64,000 nucleotides of DNA, from the NCBI GenBank assembly GCA_049889175.1, contig JBMHDW010000001.1, forward strand, positions 1-64,000. The letters run 5' to 3'. The notes beneath the pieces were generated by a model, which had not been told where the DNA came from, made no database searches, and saw only the letters and a list, made by a program, of their open reading frames with translations. The DNA is from JBMHDW01 sp049889175. Lineage in GTDB: Bacteria > Pseudomonadota > Gammaproteobacteria > Comchoanobacterales > Comchoanobacteraceae. Positions 37,501 through 45,885 of this stretch are shown here, in pieces. The first letter of the stretch is position 1. Every line of letters begins with the position of its first letter. The position numbers and the translations under genes are program-made.

Positions 37501-38602
37501 CACTGTAGCCCGCTGCTCTTAATTCGCTCGGTGATACATTGCTTAGTGCGTCAGCTGGTATCCCAGCAGCATATAAGTTTTTGTCTGAATACAAAGGCGA
37601 GCCATCTTGATTTTGTGCTGCAGCAACCTGATTTGCACTATAGCCAGCTGATAGCAAATCTTTTGCAGAACAACCTTGGACATCCGCTGCTATGATTTTT
37701 CCTGTGCTTAATCCAGATTTTGCCTTGGCGAAATCGCAGCCCTCACCAATTGATGCTGCTTGCTTTATTGCCTCATCTGAATACAGCTTACTGGCCGAAA
37801 GTACTTCTGGTGTCATTCCATTACGTATCATTTGCTCTGGCGTTACACCTGCATTTTTTAATGCTGATACATCATAGCCTGCAGCTATAAGATCTTTAAT
37901 GGGCACACCAGCTTTTAATAAATCTTCTGCTTTAATTCCTGAATCTCTTAAATCCTTAGCGGAATAGCCACTAGCAAGCATATTTTGTATACCGTAACCC
38001 GCTTTAAACAATTGATTAGGATCAGCATTAAGTGCTTTCATCGCGCTTAATCCAACTCCAGCTTCTCTTAACTGCTCATAGGTAAACTGACCTTGCTTAC
38101 TTAGTTCTTGAGCTTGGTATCCTGCCTTCTCAAGGTCTCCAGCCGAATAACCCGCAGCTTGAAGCTGTGCCGCATTACATCCTAAACATTTTAACTCATT
38201 AGCGGTGATACCCGCTTGGAAAGAGCGTTCAAGATAATCTTTATTACATTGTTGGCTTGTTACATTATTTGGATCTACATCACTTCCATTATTGGTATTA
38301 CCATCCAGAGGATTGGATATATTAGTTTTGCCTTGATCCATTGCTTGTTTATTGGTGTCTTTTCTTGCATCTTCTAGAGCCTTCTTCTCTGCATCAGTCA
38401 GCTGTTGGTTGGTATTGGTATTGTTTCCATTTGCGCCTGTGTTTAAATTACTATTTGCATTACCAGCATTATCGCCTTTGAATAATGGTGGCAAAGTATA
38501 TGCCCCGATAATAATAAGTGCAGCAAGACACAACACGCCCATAAACATAACGATGATCCTAGCTTTTGGATCTAAATTCTTCCATTTATCTAAATTAAAC
38601 AT
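34529..38602 (-). CDS. icmE: Dot/Icm core-complex protein IcmE/DotG (VirB10-like)
   Basis: 1357 residues, clearly longer than L. pneumophila DotG (about 1048). It has a cytosolic start, one membrane helix (about 15-38) and an Asn-rich linker. A very long repeat region (about 115-1110) follows, built of ten-residue units such as AGYSAAELAK and AGFTAKQLKA. The C-terminal VirB10-like beta barrel (about 1190-1357) forms the channel. The repeat region also carries nine cysteine pairs, eight with exactly 22 residues between the cysteines. AAGGA precedes the ATG, and the gene overlaps icmK by eight bases. The extra length is all in the repeats. Confidence 0.95.
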   Translation of the reverse strand: MFNLDKWKNLDPKARIIVMFMGVLCLAALIIIGAYTLPPLFKGDNAGNANSNLNTGANGNNTNTNQQLTDAEKKALEDARKDTNKQAMDQGKTNISNPLDGNTNNGSDVDPNNVTSQQCNKDYLERSFQAGITANELKCLGCNAAQLQAAGYSAGDLEKAGYQAQELSKQGQFTYEQLREAGVGLSAMKALNADPNQLFKAGYGIQNMLASGYSAKDLRDSGIKAEDLLKAGVPIKDLIAAGYDVSALKNAGVTPEQMIRNGMTPEVLSASKLYSDEAIKQAASIGEGCDFAKAKSGLSTGKIIAADVQGCSAKDLLSAGYSANQVAAAQNQDGSPLYSDKNLYAAGIPADALSNVSPSELRAAGYSAEELAKLGPKALSEAGYSAAELAKAGFTAKQLKALTDENGNPIFSASDIAKAGYSPSQLKGVISPGVIAQSGAYTPAQLLKSGYSLKDMVGKVSAKDLRKAGYTANQLKDAGFPSQEIANAGYQPGNLRRAGISPINGEQPVVEKGDSDEQLLTQGCTDSALKSALASNHSIGFLKQMGCTATQLKQEGKFGAKALHDAGFGAYSLEQAGFSNDDLQAADISKDAIAKANAVKSMGVCTLHGLEQLKDQAINVSDLKAAGCSVDQLKAANYSADQLAQAGFTAGQLKAAGYSDDDLANAGFTKQAIAQANTQINEVCSATGLKHQRLLQTSVRQLKRMGCTAKQLLDADYTISELKNGNYDLQSLVNAGASESALESNGFDAAKIAQAEQHKVACSDQDAQNWINQGFKAGYLKAKQCSAQQLIKLNVPLSSLKDAGYSILSMLNAGVSPKKLIELGYNNTHVANAVKGQLTCSLKGVSLMHQIELKPNEVLTRGCSLDTMRQAGYSAQEMHDDGISAALLLREGGYSREDLIAGSYTESEIPKDVGCTLNVAKRLYKDNKSVSFAKSQGCSPVILIEANYSPKSLNGPYTLSELVDAKVQRYYLKQAGFTDAQIDAAEGVGVCTAELIKSSVAKGKSIQVLKDMPCSAALMHDANIPLAQLLNVYTLSDLIRIGKYTASDFYRSGYSDVKALYPKFFTADQIKRAGYDIADITPKPIEPTDPIAKMRQEQEKRLNEQERQSKISMKREEMMGATMDMMQKWAPNAGMQSLNVGPSKEKKKASSSDDVINNGEVGQIKQSGTAIKAASTMFASLDSPINSNSQEPVVATIVAGPLEGAKILGSFQLNKARLALKFSTIAIPCDKTSKPISISAISVNNARNVVVDHHTLERYGSLMASAFLSGVGEYITNAQEVASKVEHVNGTSNTVKVTTQEFDAEKYALAGAGKMGDKLLEAIAPLANMPPTVTMREGAVFGLLFMNDFTMPECIQQ

Positions 38603-39479
38603 TTTCGTCCTTAAGTGTTAGGGTCCTTACCTGTCCTTGATCGGTTACCAAAATATGTGATGTTAGTGGCAATTCATAGGCGTGCACCATACCATTTGGC
38701 CCGTGCATTGTATTGATCCAGCTTGGTGAAATAATATTATATGGTGTTCTAACGTATAATCTATCTTTAGATTTGTAGGCCTTAGTATCATGCCCACCTA
38801 TTACTTTTAGTGTCTTGAGATTATTCGGAATGACACGATTTAAAATATGAATTAACTCTGGTCTACCCATACCAGCAACTCCATTTAGCTCAGCTTTGGC
38901 ATATGGTCCTTTTTGTGGCACAGTCATGTCAACACGGTAGTCAATCCCTCTTTGGCCAGGAATGAGTTGTATCATGATTGGCGTATTCATCCCACGGAGA
39001 ATCACTGCAAGATTGGCATCACGGAATAATGTTTGCGCTTGTATCAGCAGTGTATTGTTCATTTTGTCGCCATTTTGCTCATCTTGCTGACTCTGATTCC
39101 ATTGCACATTAAAATATTCTGGATTACCAATATCATAGGCTTTTATTGGCCATGGCTGGCCGGTACTATCCAAAAACACCAATGACGTGACATAGCCAGC
39201 ACCAAGTCTTACAACAGGTGGCGTTGCACCAGGTTGTAAATCAACAACCAATGATGAGCTGGTTGGTCTTGGTGGCACTTTTTCTTTGTATGCACTTGCT
39301 CGTTGCACTTGATTAAATAAGTCTTTAATCTCTTTTATTTGCTTTGTGGACAAAGGAGATATTGACTCTTTCACTTGTGAAAATGCCTCTTGATTGATGG
39401 TTGGCTTAGGTGTCTCCGCACTGACTGAATTCATCAGTAGCGCAAATAAGACTAACAGTCCAGTGTTCCTCACTTCCAT
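38595..39479 (-). CDS. icmK: Dot/Icm outer-membrane core protein IcmK/DotH
   Basis: 294 residues with a signal peptide (LLVLFALLMNSVSA) and a VirB9-like beta domain in the C-terminal two-thirds. Conserved wording includes VVRLGAGYVTSLVFLDSTGQPWPI, with the G-Y and W-P-I typical of DotH. DotH joins DotC and DotD in the outer-membrane ring. L. pneumophila DotH is about 360 residues; the shortening lies in the N-terminal linker. AAGGAG is four bases before the ATG. A 66-base gap separates it from the gene upstream. Confidence 0.92.
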   Translation of the reverse strand: MEVRNTGLLVLFALLMNSVSAETPKPTINQEAFSQVKESISPLSTKQIKEIKDLFNQVQRASAYKEKVPPRPTSSSLVVDLQPGATPPVVRLGAGYVTSLVFLDSTGQPWPIKAYDIGNPEYFNVQWNQSQQDEQNGDKMNNTLLIQAQTLFRDANLAVILRGMNTPIMIQLIPGQRGIDYRVDMTVPQKGPYAKAELNGVAGMGRPELIHILNRVIPNNLKTLKVIGGHDTKAYKSKDRLYVRTPYNIISPSWINTMHGPNGMVHAYELPLTSHILVTDQGQVRTLTLKDENV

Positions 39480-39545
39480 TTTACTCCTTCCCGCTTCAAT
39501 GTCATGACCTCAATTAGTGTGCCATGAGATCAATTTAATTGCAAT

Positions 39546-40364
39546 CTATGTTGATCCAACACTTGGGTCAAACAATCCTGGTTGAATATTATTTTGCTCA
39601 AATCCTTCGATTGCCAAAACCGTGTAAGAGCATGATTTGTCTTGCGTACTCCGACATTGATTGACTTCATCCTTTTTCATGCTGCCTGTAAGGATTAAAT
39701 CCTTAAATGATGCCAAAAATTTGATGGTGTTTCTCGGTAAGCTTGCAATTCTATCGGCAATTGTTGGATCATCTAAATCGTCCATAATAATTTCTGACGG
39801 TCTGGCAGGTATATTTTTGACCGTAACGGATACCATCTTATTTTGTTCTACTTTGTTGCCACCATTCTGAGCATTAATTTTAGTTATGTGAATGGGTACT
39901 TCAACAACCCAATAATATGCATCACCAATGTATCCCCATTTTTGAATTTTGGCTGGCTGTAACACATATGCAGAAACAATATACTTATTTTCAATCATAT
40001 CCTGAATTAAATTACTGTTCGGATATGAATCAAAAAATCCAGTTTGATATGACTCTTTGGTAAAGTATTTAACAACTCTATTGTAATAGGGGCTGGTAAA
40101 GTCTCCAGGTTGAACAACAAACTCACTGTAATTAAGATTATATATTTCCGGAATAATATTGCTTACCCAATTCTCAACAACACGTTTATTAGCAATAGGT
40201 GCGCCAAAGCGCTGAATCACTTTCGTTTGTTTGTTGGGTTTGATGGTCAAAATTTGTGACTCACCTTGAGATGTATACATAAGGTAGACACCAAACATCG
40301 TGATTGTACCAATCATACCTAACAGTAGCATAACTTTTGTGATATTTGCTTTAAACCATGTCAT
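39546..40364 (-). CDS. second IcmL/DotI-like protein
   Basis: 272 residues. It has one N-terminal membrane helix (VMLLLGMIGTITMFGVYLMY), then a periplasmic domain of the DotI/TraM kind with the pattern R-x-x-x-x-W-x-x-x-x-x-x-x-x-x-x-F/Y that IcmL also has (VENWVSNIIPEIYNLNYSEF). The C-terminal extension with two cysteines (CRSTQDKSC) is absent from IcmL. Coxiella burnetii also has two icmL genes, so duplication here is not unique. It starts six bases after the icmL stop and is part of the same transcript. Confidence 0.82.
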   Translation of the reverse strand: MTWFKANITKVMLLLGMIGTITMFGVYLMYTSQGESQILTIKPNKQTKVIQRFGAPIANKRVVENWVSNIIPEIYNLNYSEFVVQPGDFTSPYYNRVVKYFTKESYQTGFFDSYPNSNLIQDMIENKYIVSAYVLQPAKIQKWGYIGDAYYWVVEVPIHITKINAQNGGNKVEQNKMVSVTVKNIPARPSEIIMDDLDDPTIADRIASLPRNTIKFLASFKDLILTGSMKKDEVNQCRSTQDKSCSYTVLAIEGFEQNNIQPGLFDPSVGST

Positions 40365-40370
40365 ATTTAC

Positions 40371-41015
40371 CTACTGGATGTTCACTTGATAGATAGCTAA
40401 ACCATAAGGAGATTGTGATCGTGGAACCCTCTCTAGAAATAAGTTTACCTGAACAGATCTTGCAATGGAGCGCTGATTAGGCTTGGCCATTAAGTAAGTT
40501 AAATTTAATTCAGCCTGCCATTGATATCTTCCTGTATTTGGATTGACTTGACCAACGACATTTACCGGTTGATCTGATCGTGCTGTAAGAATATATTGGT
40601 TTTGTTTTACCTCATTAAGCAAATTAGAATCACCTAATGCTTCGGTAAACGCTTGCCAGCCAGCTTGAGTAAATTGTAGTGACATGTTATCAAATTGCCC
40701 GCGGTAATTAACATAATCAAAGGTGAAGAATGATAATGCTGCAGTTCTGGCCCATGTTTGAATTTCACTGGTTGTAAATCTTGGCTCACTTAAAGGCGGA
40801 TCTGCAATAATTTGGTTATCATCATTAACTTGAAAATATCTTGGCTCAGGTGGGTGTGTAATAATATAAATCATAAAGAATACAGCAATAATGTTGGTTA
40901 CTAGTAAAAAACCTGACATCATTACCATTCGGTGAAAACCATCACTGTAGAACTGTCGTCTTTCAATAACGAGTTCTGCTCCCTTGACTTGATTGTGTTC
41001 ATCCGTCATTGTCAT
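40371..41015 (-). CDS. icmL: Dot/Icm inner-membrane protein IcmL/DotI
   Basis: 214 residues (L. pneumophila DotI: 212). A cytosolic N-terminus with VIERRQFYSDGFHRM is followed by a membrane helix (about 30-52), the short PPEPRYFQV segment, and the periplasmic TraM-like domain (TWARTAALSFFTFDYVNYR, then QFTQAGWQAF). These are the most conserved stretches of the family. DotI forms an inner-membrane complex with DotJ (icmM), encoded directly upstream with a four-base overlap. Confidence 0.94.
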   Translation of the reverse strand: MTMTDEHNQVKGAELVIERRQFYSDGFHRMVMMSGFLLVTNIIAVFFMIYIITHPPEPRYFQVNDDNQIIADPPLSEPRFTTSEIQTWARTAALSFFTFDYVNYRGQFDNMSLQFTQAGWQAFTEALGDSNLLNEVKQNQYILTARSDQPVNVVGQVNPNTGRYQWQAELNLTYLMAKPNQRSIARSVQVNLFLERVPRSQSPYGLAIYQVNIQ

Positions 41016-41233
41016 TCCTTGGTTGAAGTTATCGGCATTATTGGAACAATCTGCCCATCACTTGTTGAAGTAAAATACTGAATATCAGGTCTTTTTAACG
41101 TATAAAATATACATAACAACAACAAAATCAATGTTACAAAAGACATAATCAAAAATCTTTTTACCATTTTTCGATATGCTCTGACGTAAAACTCAGCATC
41201 ATAACATTGCGTTTGCTTGCTTTTAAATATCAT
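41012..41233 (-). CDS. icmM: Dot/Icm inner-membrane protein IcmM/DotJ
   Basis: 73 residues that look like an IcmL N-terminus without the periplasmic domain. They comprise a basic start with YRKMVKRF, one membrane helix (FLIMSFVTLILLLLCIFY), then RPDIQYFTSTSDGQIVPIMP, parallel to PPEPRYFQVNDDNQI of IcmL. L. pneumophila DotJ is 94 residues and has the same relation to DotI. It overlaps icmN by 11 bases and icmL by four. Confidence 0.88.
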   Translation of the reverse strand: MIFKSKQTQCYDAEFYVRAYRKMVKRFLIMSFVTLILLLLCIFYTLKRPDIQYFTSTSDGQIVPIMPITSTKE

Positions 41234-41732
41234 AGCTTCCTTGGTTAAAGCTCAATTCAAAAAACACATTTTCTTTAGTATTGCGCCAAAAAGAAAGCTT
41301 TGTATTCTTGGCAACGGCTTCTTTATCCATTAACAATAATGACCCCATAGATTGATTTGCCCATAAATTATCACTCAGTGATTCCATTTGGCCACGCACC
41401 AATGCGCCTTGCCATTCAGGGCTACTCGTATGATCGTAAAAACCTGTAATGGTTAAGTGTGGCACTGTCATCTGATTTAGTAATGCTTTTATTCTATTCA
41501 AAAGCTTGCTCGCATCTCGGTTCAGCTCAGTAGCCTGTGGAAAAAACAGCTTCGACTGAGGTATCCAAATATGATACTGTTGGCCAACTTGTTCAACATA
41601 CACTGATTCTTCAGCTAATTGTGTCAGTAAGTGCTTCTTTTGCTCAGGCAATTGAAGATCAGCATGATTGACTGTATTTGCGTGCAAGATCATGCTTCCA
41701 CAGCCAATTAAAAATATCATTAAGTACTTCAT
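41223..41732 (-). CDS. icmN: Dot/Icm outer-membrane-associated protein IcmN/DotK
   Basis: 169 residues. The short hydrophobic start ends in LIGC, a lipobox with Cys11, fitting the lipoprotein nature of DotK. The remainder resembles the OmpA-like fold of DotK, with LTITGFYDHTSSPEWQGALVRGQMESL where OmpA-like proteins contact peptidoglycan. It starts four bases inside icmO. In L. pneumophila DotK is an accessory outer-membrane part of the complex. Confidence 0.88.
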   Translation of the reverse strand: MKYLMIFLIGCGSMILHANTVNHADLQLPEQKKHLLTQLAEESVYVEQVGQQYHIWIPQSKLFFPQATELNRDASKLLNRIKALLNQMTVPHLTITGFYDHTSSPEWQGALVRGQMESLSDNLWANQSMGSLLLMDKEAVAKNTKLSFWRNTKENVFFELSFNQGSYDI

Positions 41733-44107
41733 TTACTCTCCTCTTCATCAGCATTTTTGCTGTGTTCATCTTTGGCTTTAAGAAACGATGATACCCATTC
41801 TTTGGTTATTTGAGGCACCTTATCACGATCAGGCATAGAAACATCGACTGGTAAAACATAACTAGTTGCCATACTCATATCATGAATAACTTTAGCAACA
41901 TTCTCTTTTGCATCTTGTTCGCTTACACCAAGATGCTGCATAATCTGACGCGCTTGTTTCTCAATATCCTTTCGAATAAGCAAAGGTTTTTGCACCTCAT
42001 TCTGATCACGTCTCAAATAAGATTTCATCTGATCACTGATTTCTGGGGTACTAAATATATTTTTTATCTCCGCGAATAGATCTAAACCATCATCTTCTTC
42101 AACAACTTCTGCTTCTTCAACATCAATAACAGAGTCGTGAGAATAGTATTGAATCAGCGTATTGATACTTCGCTCTACTTCAGAAAGCTCATCATTGATT
42201 TTTTGCTCTTCATGAACACTAAATAATTTTGTTAATACTGAGTCTTCTTGTGCAACAAGTGTTGGTAGTCCTTTCTTTATTAACACCTCAAAATCCTCTA
42301 TGCCTTTGACTAAGGTATAAAGATCTTGATCTTTAGGTAAATCTACTTTCAAACATTGATTTAACCGCATCGCTTTAACTGGCTTTGGATTAGCATAAAA
42401 TGTTTTTGCGCGCACAATATCTGATTTAAAGAAAATATGCATCTCACCCAAACCTTGATCCTTCAGATCTAGTAGATCAATTCTTGATCTTTTTTCAGTC
42501 TTAGCGGTGTTACTATCCATATATGTGTTGGTAATATTACCACCACCTGTTGAAAAATTATCAACAGTTGTCACGTAAGACTCACCAGCACCTTTCATAA
42601 AGAATTCCCAAGTTTCGGTGGGATCTTCTAATTTCATACAAATCTTAATATTGGTATTCGCACCAATCGATGCAGCTTCTTCTTTAGAAGCTTTCTGAAA
42701 GGCTGGCAAATCTTGCCCCGCAAACACACACGCAAACCCTAATGACCGTGCTTGTGCAGGCACAACGGCAAAACCTTTTACAGCATAGTACCCATACTCA
42801 TCAAGAATACACAAAAATGGTGTTTCTGCATTTGTTGGTTTTGTTAAAATAAGGTCTTGGAATGTACCCTCAACGCTATCACCAAGACCTGTTGCCATCA
42901 TTGAGCGCAATGTAGCAATCACTACTTTACCCAGGTTGGCAAGCTCATCTGGCGATTTCTCTAATGCAGGCAATAATGTAACTAAAATCCGACGATTTAA
43001 TACAACATCTCTCATATCAATCTCAGCCAGCTTATGTCGCATAATATGGCCATAAGTATCAGCAAGTGATGTAAAAATACGCGTTAATTGCATCGTAATA
43101 TAGCCATGCTGCTCAAACACTTGAGATACTTGCCGCCCTTTTCTTTCCTTATTGTAACCAGGCAATGTTGCCAAGTAGTTGGTCATTGGTTGCATCACAA
43201 CATCAGGCAAAAACTCGGTACTAATGGCATATTGCCCATCTCTAATGAAGGTTTTATCAGCCACCATTGCTTCTAGGCGATCCAGCGAAAAGTAGTTTCT
43301 AATGGTATTGGCATCCAATAGAATATGACCAGCATCTCTCATTGCCACCAAGACCTTGAGTAACGCTTCAACAAAAGCAATAGCACGACCTTTCCACATA
43401 TCGCCATCGCCAGACGAAGAGGATGAGTCCATCATACCAGTTACTAAGTTTGCCAACATACTCGATGAACCGTGTGAGAAAGGGTTAATGGTGTTAGATA
43501 TCCTTTTTTCTTGTGGTCCAACAATATCACGCGCACCTGTCATAAAATTTAACAGCAGTAAATCGTCATCGCGCCCCATGGATCGAACCATAGAGAAAAT
43601 ATTGGCGTATAGTGAGTTATCCCCCTTACCATCAACATAAATAAATCCACTGGCTTGCACCAATGCATTATAGGCCATTGAGACCATCATAACGGTTTTA
43701 CCACTACCCGTTGACCCGAAAATCAAAACGTGTGTTCGCATATCTTCATTGGTAAACCAAATCTCTTTATTGGTTTTGAGTTCATTACCAATAAAGTAAA
43801 TTCCACGTGCTTTTTGTGGCTTATGTAATGGATTAAGATCATTATAATCTAGCTTGTGTGAGCGCTGAGGCATCCTGAAAGGCAACTTATCATGCTGCAC
43901 AATACAGTAAATAAAAATGCATAAATTAACGAGTAATACAATATCTGTTATGGGTGTGAAGATAAAAACAGACAATGATATCACAACCATTGTTACAGCA
44001 GCTTTTCGGGCATCATGGAGAAATTGCGATAACCGCTGGGTTAGAGATCGCGTATCACGAACAATCTGACTGGTACGTTTTTCTGTAGATGAGTCTAAAC
44101 CTCTCAT
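41729..44107 (-). CDS. icmO: Dot/Icm coupling ATPase IcmO/DotL
   Basis: 792 residues (L. pneumophila DotL: 783). Two membrane helices (about 37-70) precede the TraD/FtsK-like motor with Walker A FGSTGSGKT (130-138) and Walker B FLCILDEYGYYA. A long acidic C-terminal tail (EEAEVVEEDDGLD and onward) is where DotL docks DotN, IcmS/IcmW and LvgA. This receptor brings effectors to the channel. The ends overlap icmP and icmN by four bases each. Confidence 0.95.
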   Translation of the reverse strand: MRGLDSSTEKRTSQIVRDTRSLTQRLSQFLHDARKAAVTMVVISLSVFIFTPITDIVLLVNLCIFIYCIVQHDKLPFRMPQRSHKLDYNDLNPLHKPQKARGIYFIGNELKTNKEIWFTNEDMRTHVLIFGSTGSGKTVMMVSMAYNALVQASGFIYVDGKGDNSLYANIFSMVRSMGRDDDLLLLNFMTGARDIVGPQEKRISNTINPFSHGSSSMLANLVTGMMDSSSSSGDGDMWKGRAIAFVEALLKVLVAMRDAGHILLDANTIRNYFSLDRLEAMVADKTFIRDGQYAISTEFLPDVVMQPMTNYLATLPGYNKERKGRQVSQVFEQHGYITMQLTRIFTSLADTYGHIMRHKLAEIDMRDVVLNRRILVTLLPALEKSPDELANLGKVVIATLRSMMATGLGDSVEGTFQDLILTKPTNAETPFLCILDEYGYYAVKGFAVVPAQARSLGFACVFAGQDLPAFQKASKEEAASIGANTNIKICMKLEDPTETWEFFMKGAGESYVTTVDNFSTGGGNITNTYMDSNTAKTEKRSRIDLLDLKDQGLGEMHIFFKSDIVRAKTFYANPKPVKAMRLNQCLKVDLPKDQDLYTLVKGIEDFEVLIKKGLPTLVAQEDSVLTKLFSVHEEQKINDELSEVERSINTLIQYYSHDSVIDVEEAEVVEEDDGLDLFAEIKNIFSTPEISDQMKSYLRRDQNEVQKPLLIRKDIEKQARQIMQHLGVSEQDAKENVAKVIHDMSMATSYVLPVDVSMPDRDKVPQITKEWVSSFLKAKDEHSKNADEEESK

Positions 44108-45273
44108 TGTTCGTCCGGGTTATAGATAAATTCAGCCATAGCACTGCTTAGCGCATCAATAGCACATTGAATCATAGGCACAACTAGTGGCCGCCTTAAT
44201 CGACGTTCAACCAACCAATGGCTATAAGGTCCAGCAACCTCAGGAAAAACCGTTTGTCTTCCAACAGAACTCAGCATATACCATAAAGGTCGATCCAATG
44301 GCTTTAACCAAATAAATTCTGCAACGGCTAATACGCCATCTTGGCGCGCTAAGGATAACATCGAAGCCATAACACCATATAAGTAAGCATGAGGACCTAC
44401 TGCTCTACCAATATCAGGAGCCCTTACATGTTTTATGAGTAACTCTCGAGTACCACCGAAATTGAGCTGACCAGTTTTAGCAGAAGCGGCAATTTGTTTT
44501 AGTAGCGTACGATAACCGGTAGAATCATGCTGTGATTTAGCTGCAAAGATGGCAAACAATGCCAATATATACCCTGGAAGACCTTCCAACCCATTCCACC
44601 TGGGTCCCATTTGTGCAGCGAAAACTCGGTATGCTTTTTCTTGGTTTAGCTTTGCTACTGATTTATTATGCTGTCGATCTGATTCTACTAAGCCATACTT
44701 TTTGGCAAATGTTAATGGTTGAACCGACATTCCCCATGGCGCTTTATCTAGATCTAATTGGGCAATATCTTTGTTTAACACAGGAATGATCTCACTCCAG
44801 TTTTCACTTTCAGCCTCAGATAATGTCGACATCGAATATGTACGTTTGTAGCGATTACTTCGACTAAAAAACAATAGCAAACAGCCTAGTATAACGCTTA
44901 AAATGATTACAGGGATCATTAAGACCTCACCAAACTCCCTCAAAACACTAAAAAACTGCTGTGAATTTACCTTGGTTAAATCAACATTTTGCATGAATTG
45001 GTTACAATCATTGAGCTTACCTAGCACAGCATCAACATCAGCAGATAGCGCACTTGAAAATGCTTGTGGCAAAAGATTAATAAAGGCATCATATGCTCTG
45101 ATAATCCACTTTAAAAAGGTTATTTCTGCTTCTCTGATAGAGAAAACAACGCTTGATATATTAGCACTAAAAAAATACCAACATAGAATAGCAACACCTA
45201 AGATAAATCCTAGTAAAAGAAATAAATCCAAAGCTGGATTTGCTGGGTTCTGCTGTTGCTGACCGCCGCGCAT
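44104..45273 (-). CDS. icmP: Dot/Icm coupling-complex protein IcmP/DotM
   Basis: 389 residues (L. pneumophila DotM: about 376). A Gln/Asn-rich start precedes a first membrane helix (about 18-38) and a second near 115-135 (VLMIPVIILSVILGCLLLFF). The soluble cytosolic domain that binds acidic effector signals follows, with FAAQMGPRWNGLEGLPGYILALFA. AAGGA precedes the ATG. A strong promoter sits in the 54-base space between icmQ and this gene, so icmP onward can be transcribed separately. Confidence 0.93.
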   Translation of the reverse strand: MRGGQQQQNPANPALDLFLLLGFILGVAILCWYFFSANISSVVFSIREAEITFLKWIIRAYDAFINLLPQAFSSALSADVDAVLGKLNDCNQFMQNVDLTKVNSQQFFSVLREFGEVLMIPVIILSVILGCLLLFFSRSNRYKRTYSMSTLSEAESENWSEIIPVLNKDIAQLDLDKAPWGMSVQPLTFAKKYGLVESDRQHNKSVAKLNQEKAYRVFAAQMGPRWNGLEGLPGYILALFAIFAAKSQHDSTGYRTLLKQIAASAKTGQLNFGGTRELLIKHVRAPDIGRAVGPHAYLYGVMASMLSLARQDGVLAVAEFIWLKPLDRPLWYMLSSVGRQTVFPEVAGPYSHWLVERRLRRPLVVPMIQCAIDALSSAMAEFIYNPDEQ

Positions 45274-45302
45274 TGATGTCCTTATCGTCTACTTACAAAT
45301 TA

Positions 45303-45331
45303 ATTATAGACAGAATTTTTACCTTTTTCAA
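45303..45331 (-). promoter_or_regulatory. strong sigma70-like promoter for icmP and downstream genes
   Basis: On the minus strand TTGAAA (45331-45326) and a perfect TATAAT (45308-45303) are separated by exactly 17 bases. The -35 box overlaps the last codons of icmQ, and the -10 box is 30 bases before the icmP ATG. Confidence 0.7.
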
Positions 45332-45885
45332 TCGATCTTCTGAGCTATCTTAGCTGCTTGCTTGAGCAGACCGTCCTGCCAAGCATAGCGATACTGATTT
45401 GCGTGAGAAAAATAAATAATTTTGCCCTGCCGAATCGCTTGCTGCCTTAGCACCACCATCATCTGCCCCCAAGCGTCATAGGGAACTTTATCATGTGGCA
45501 TGGCTAACACATCATGCCTATTGATTTGAAGGGCTATGTAGCCTTCTGTTTTTGCATTACTTTTACGTTCAACAGCCTTAATTGCATGCGCTTCTTCATA
45601 ATACACTGGCCGCCCCATACCACACAGAGGGAAGGCATTTAAAACATCTTGCCAATGCGCCATCAAATGACCTTCTGTTGCGTGTAAAACCACGTATACA
45701 ACAATATTTTCTGCGTGCTTGACAGGCATACTTTCACTGGCTTCATCATCTTGATATTGATTGGCATCATACAGCCAATTCTGAAACTTTTTTTTGAATA
45801 CCTTAGCAACTAAAGACTGATCCCAGTAGTCCTTAGCGAGTAGATCCTCTAATGCCTGCTTTAGTCGACTAATACGGTCACTCAT
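45328..45885 (-). CDS. icmQ: Dot/Icm protein IcmQ
   Basis: 185 residues (L. pneumophila IcmQ: 191). The N-terminal helices (about 1-50) correspond to the region bound by the IcmR-type chaperone. The C-terminal half keeps the conserved stretch GRPVYYEEAHAIKAVERK, then EGYIALQINRHDVLAMPHDK, belonging to the NAD-binding, ADP-ribosyltransferase-like fold described for IcmQ. The start overlaps the preceding small gene by four bases (ATGA), as expected for a chaperone and client pair. Confidence 0.92.
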   Translation of the reverse strand: MSDRISRLKQALEDLLAKDYWDQSLVAKVFKKKFQNWLYDANQYQDDEASESMPVKHAENIVVYVVLHATEGHLMAHWQDVLNAFPLCGMGRPVYYEEAHAIKAVERKSNAKTEGYIALQINRHDVLAMPHDKVPYDAWGQMMVVLRQQAIRQGKIIYFSHANQYRYAWQDGLLKQAAKIAQKID

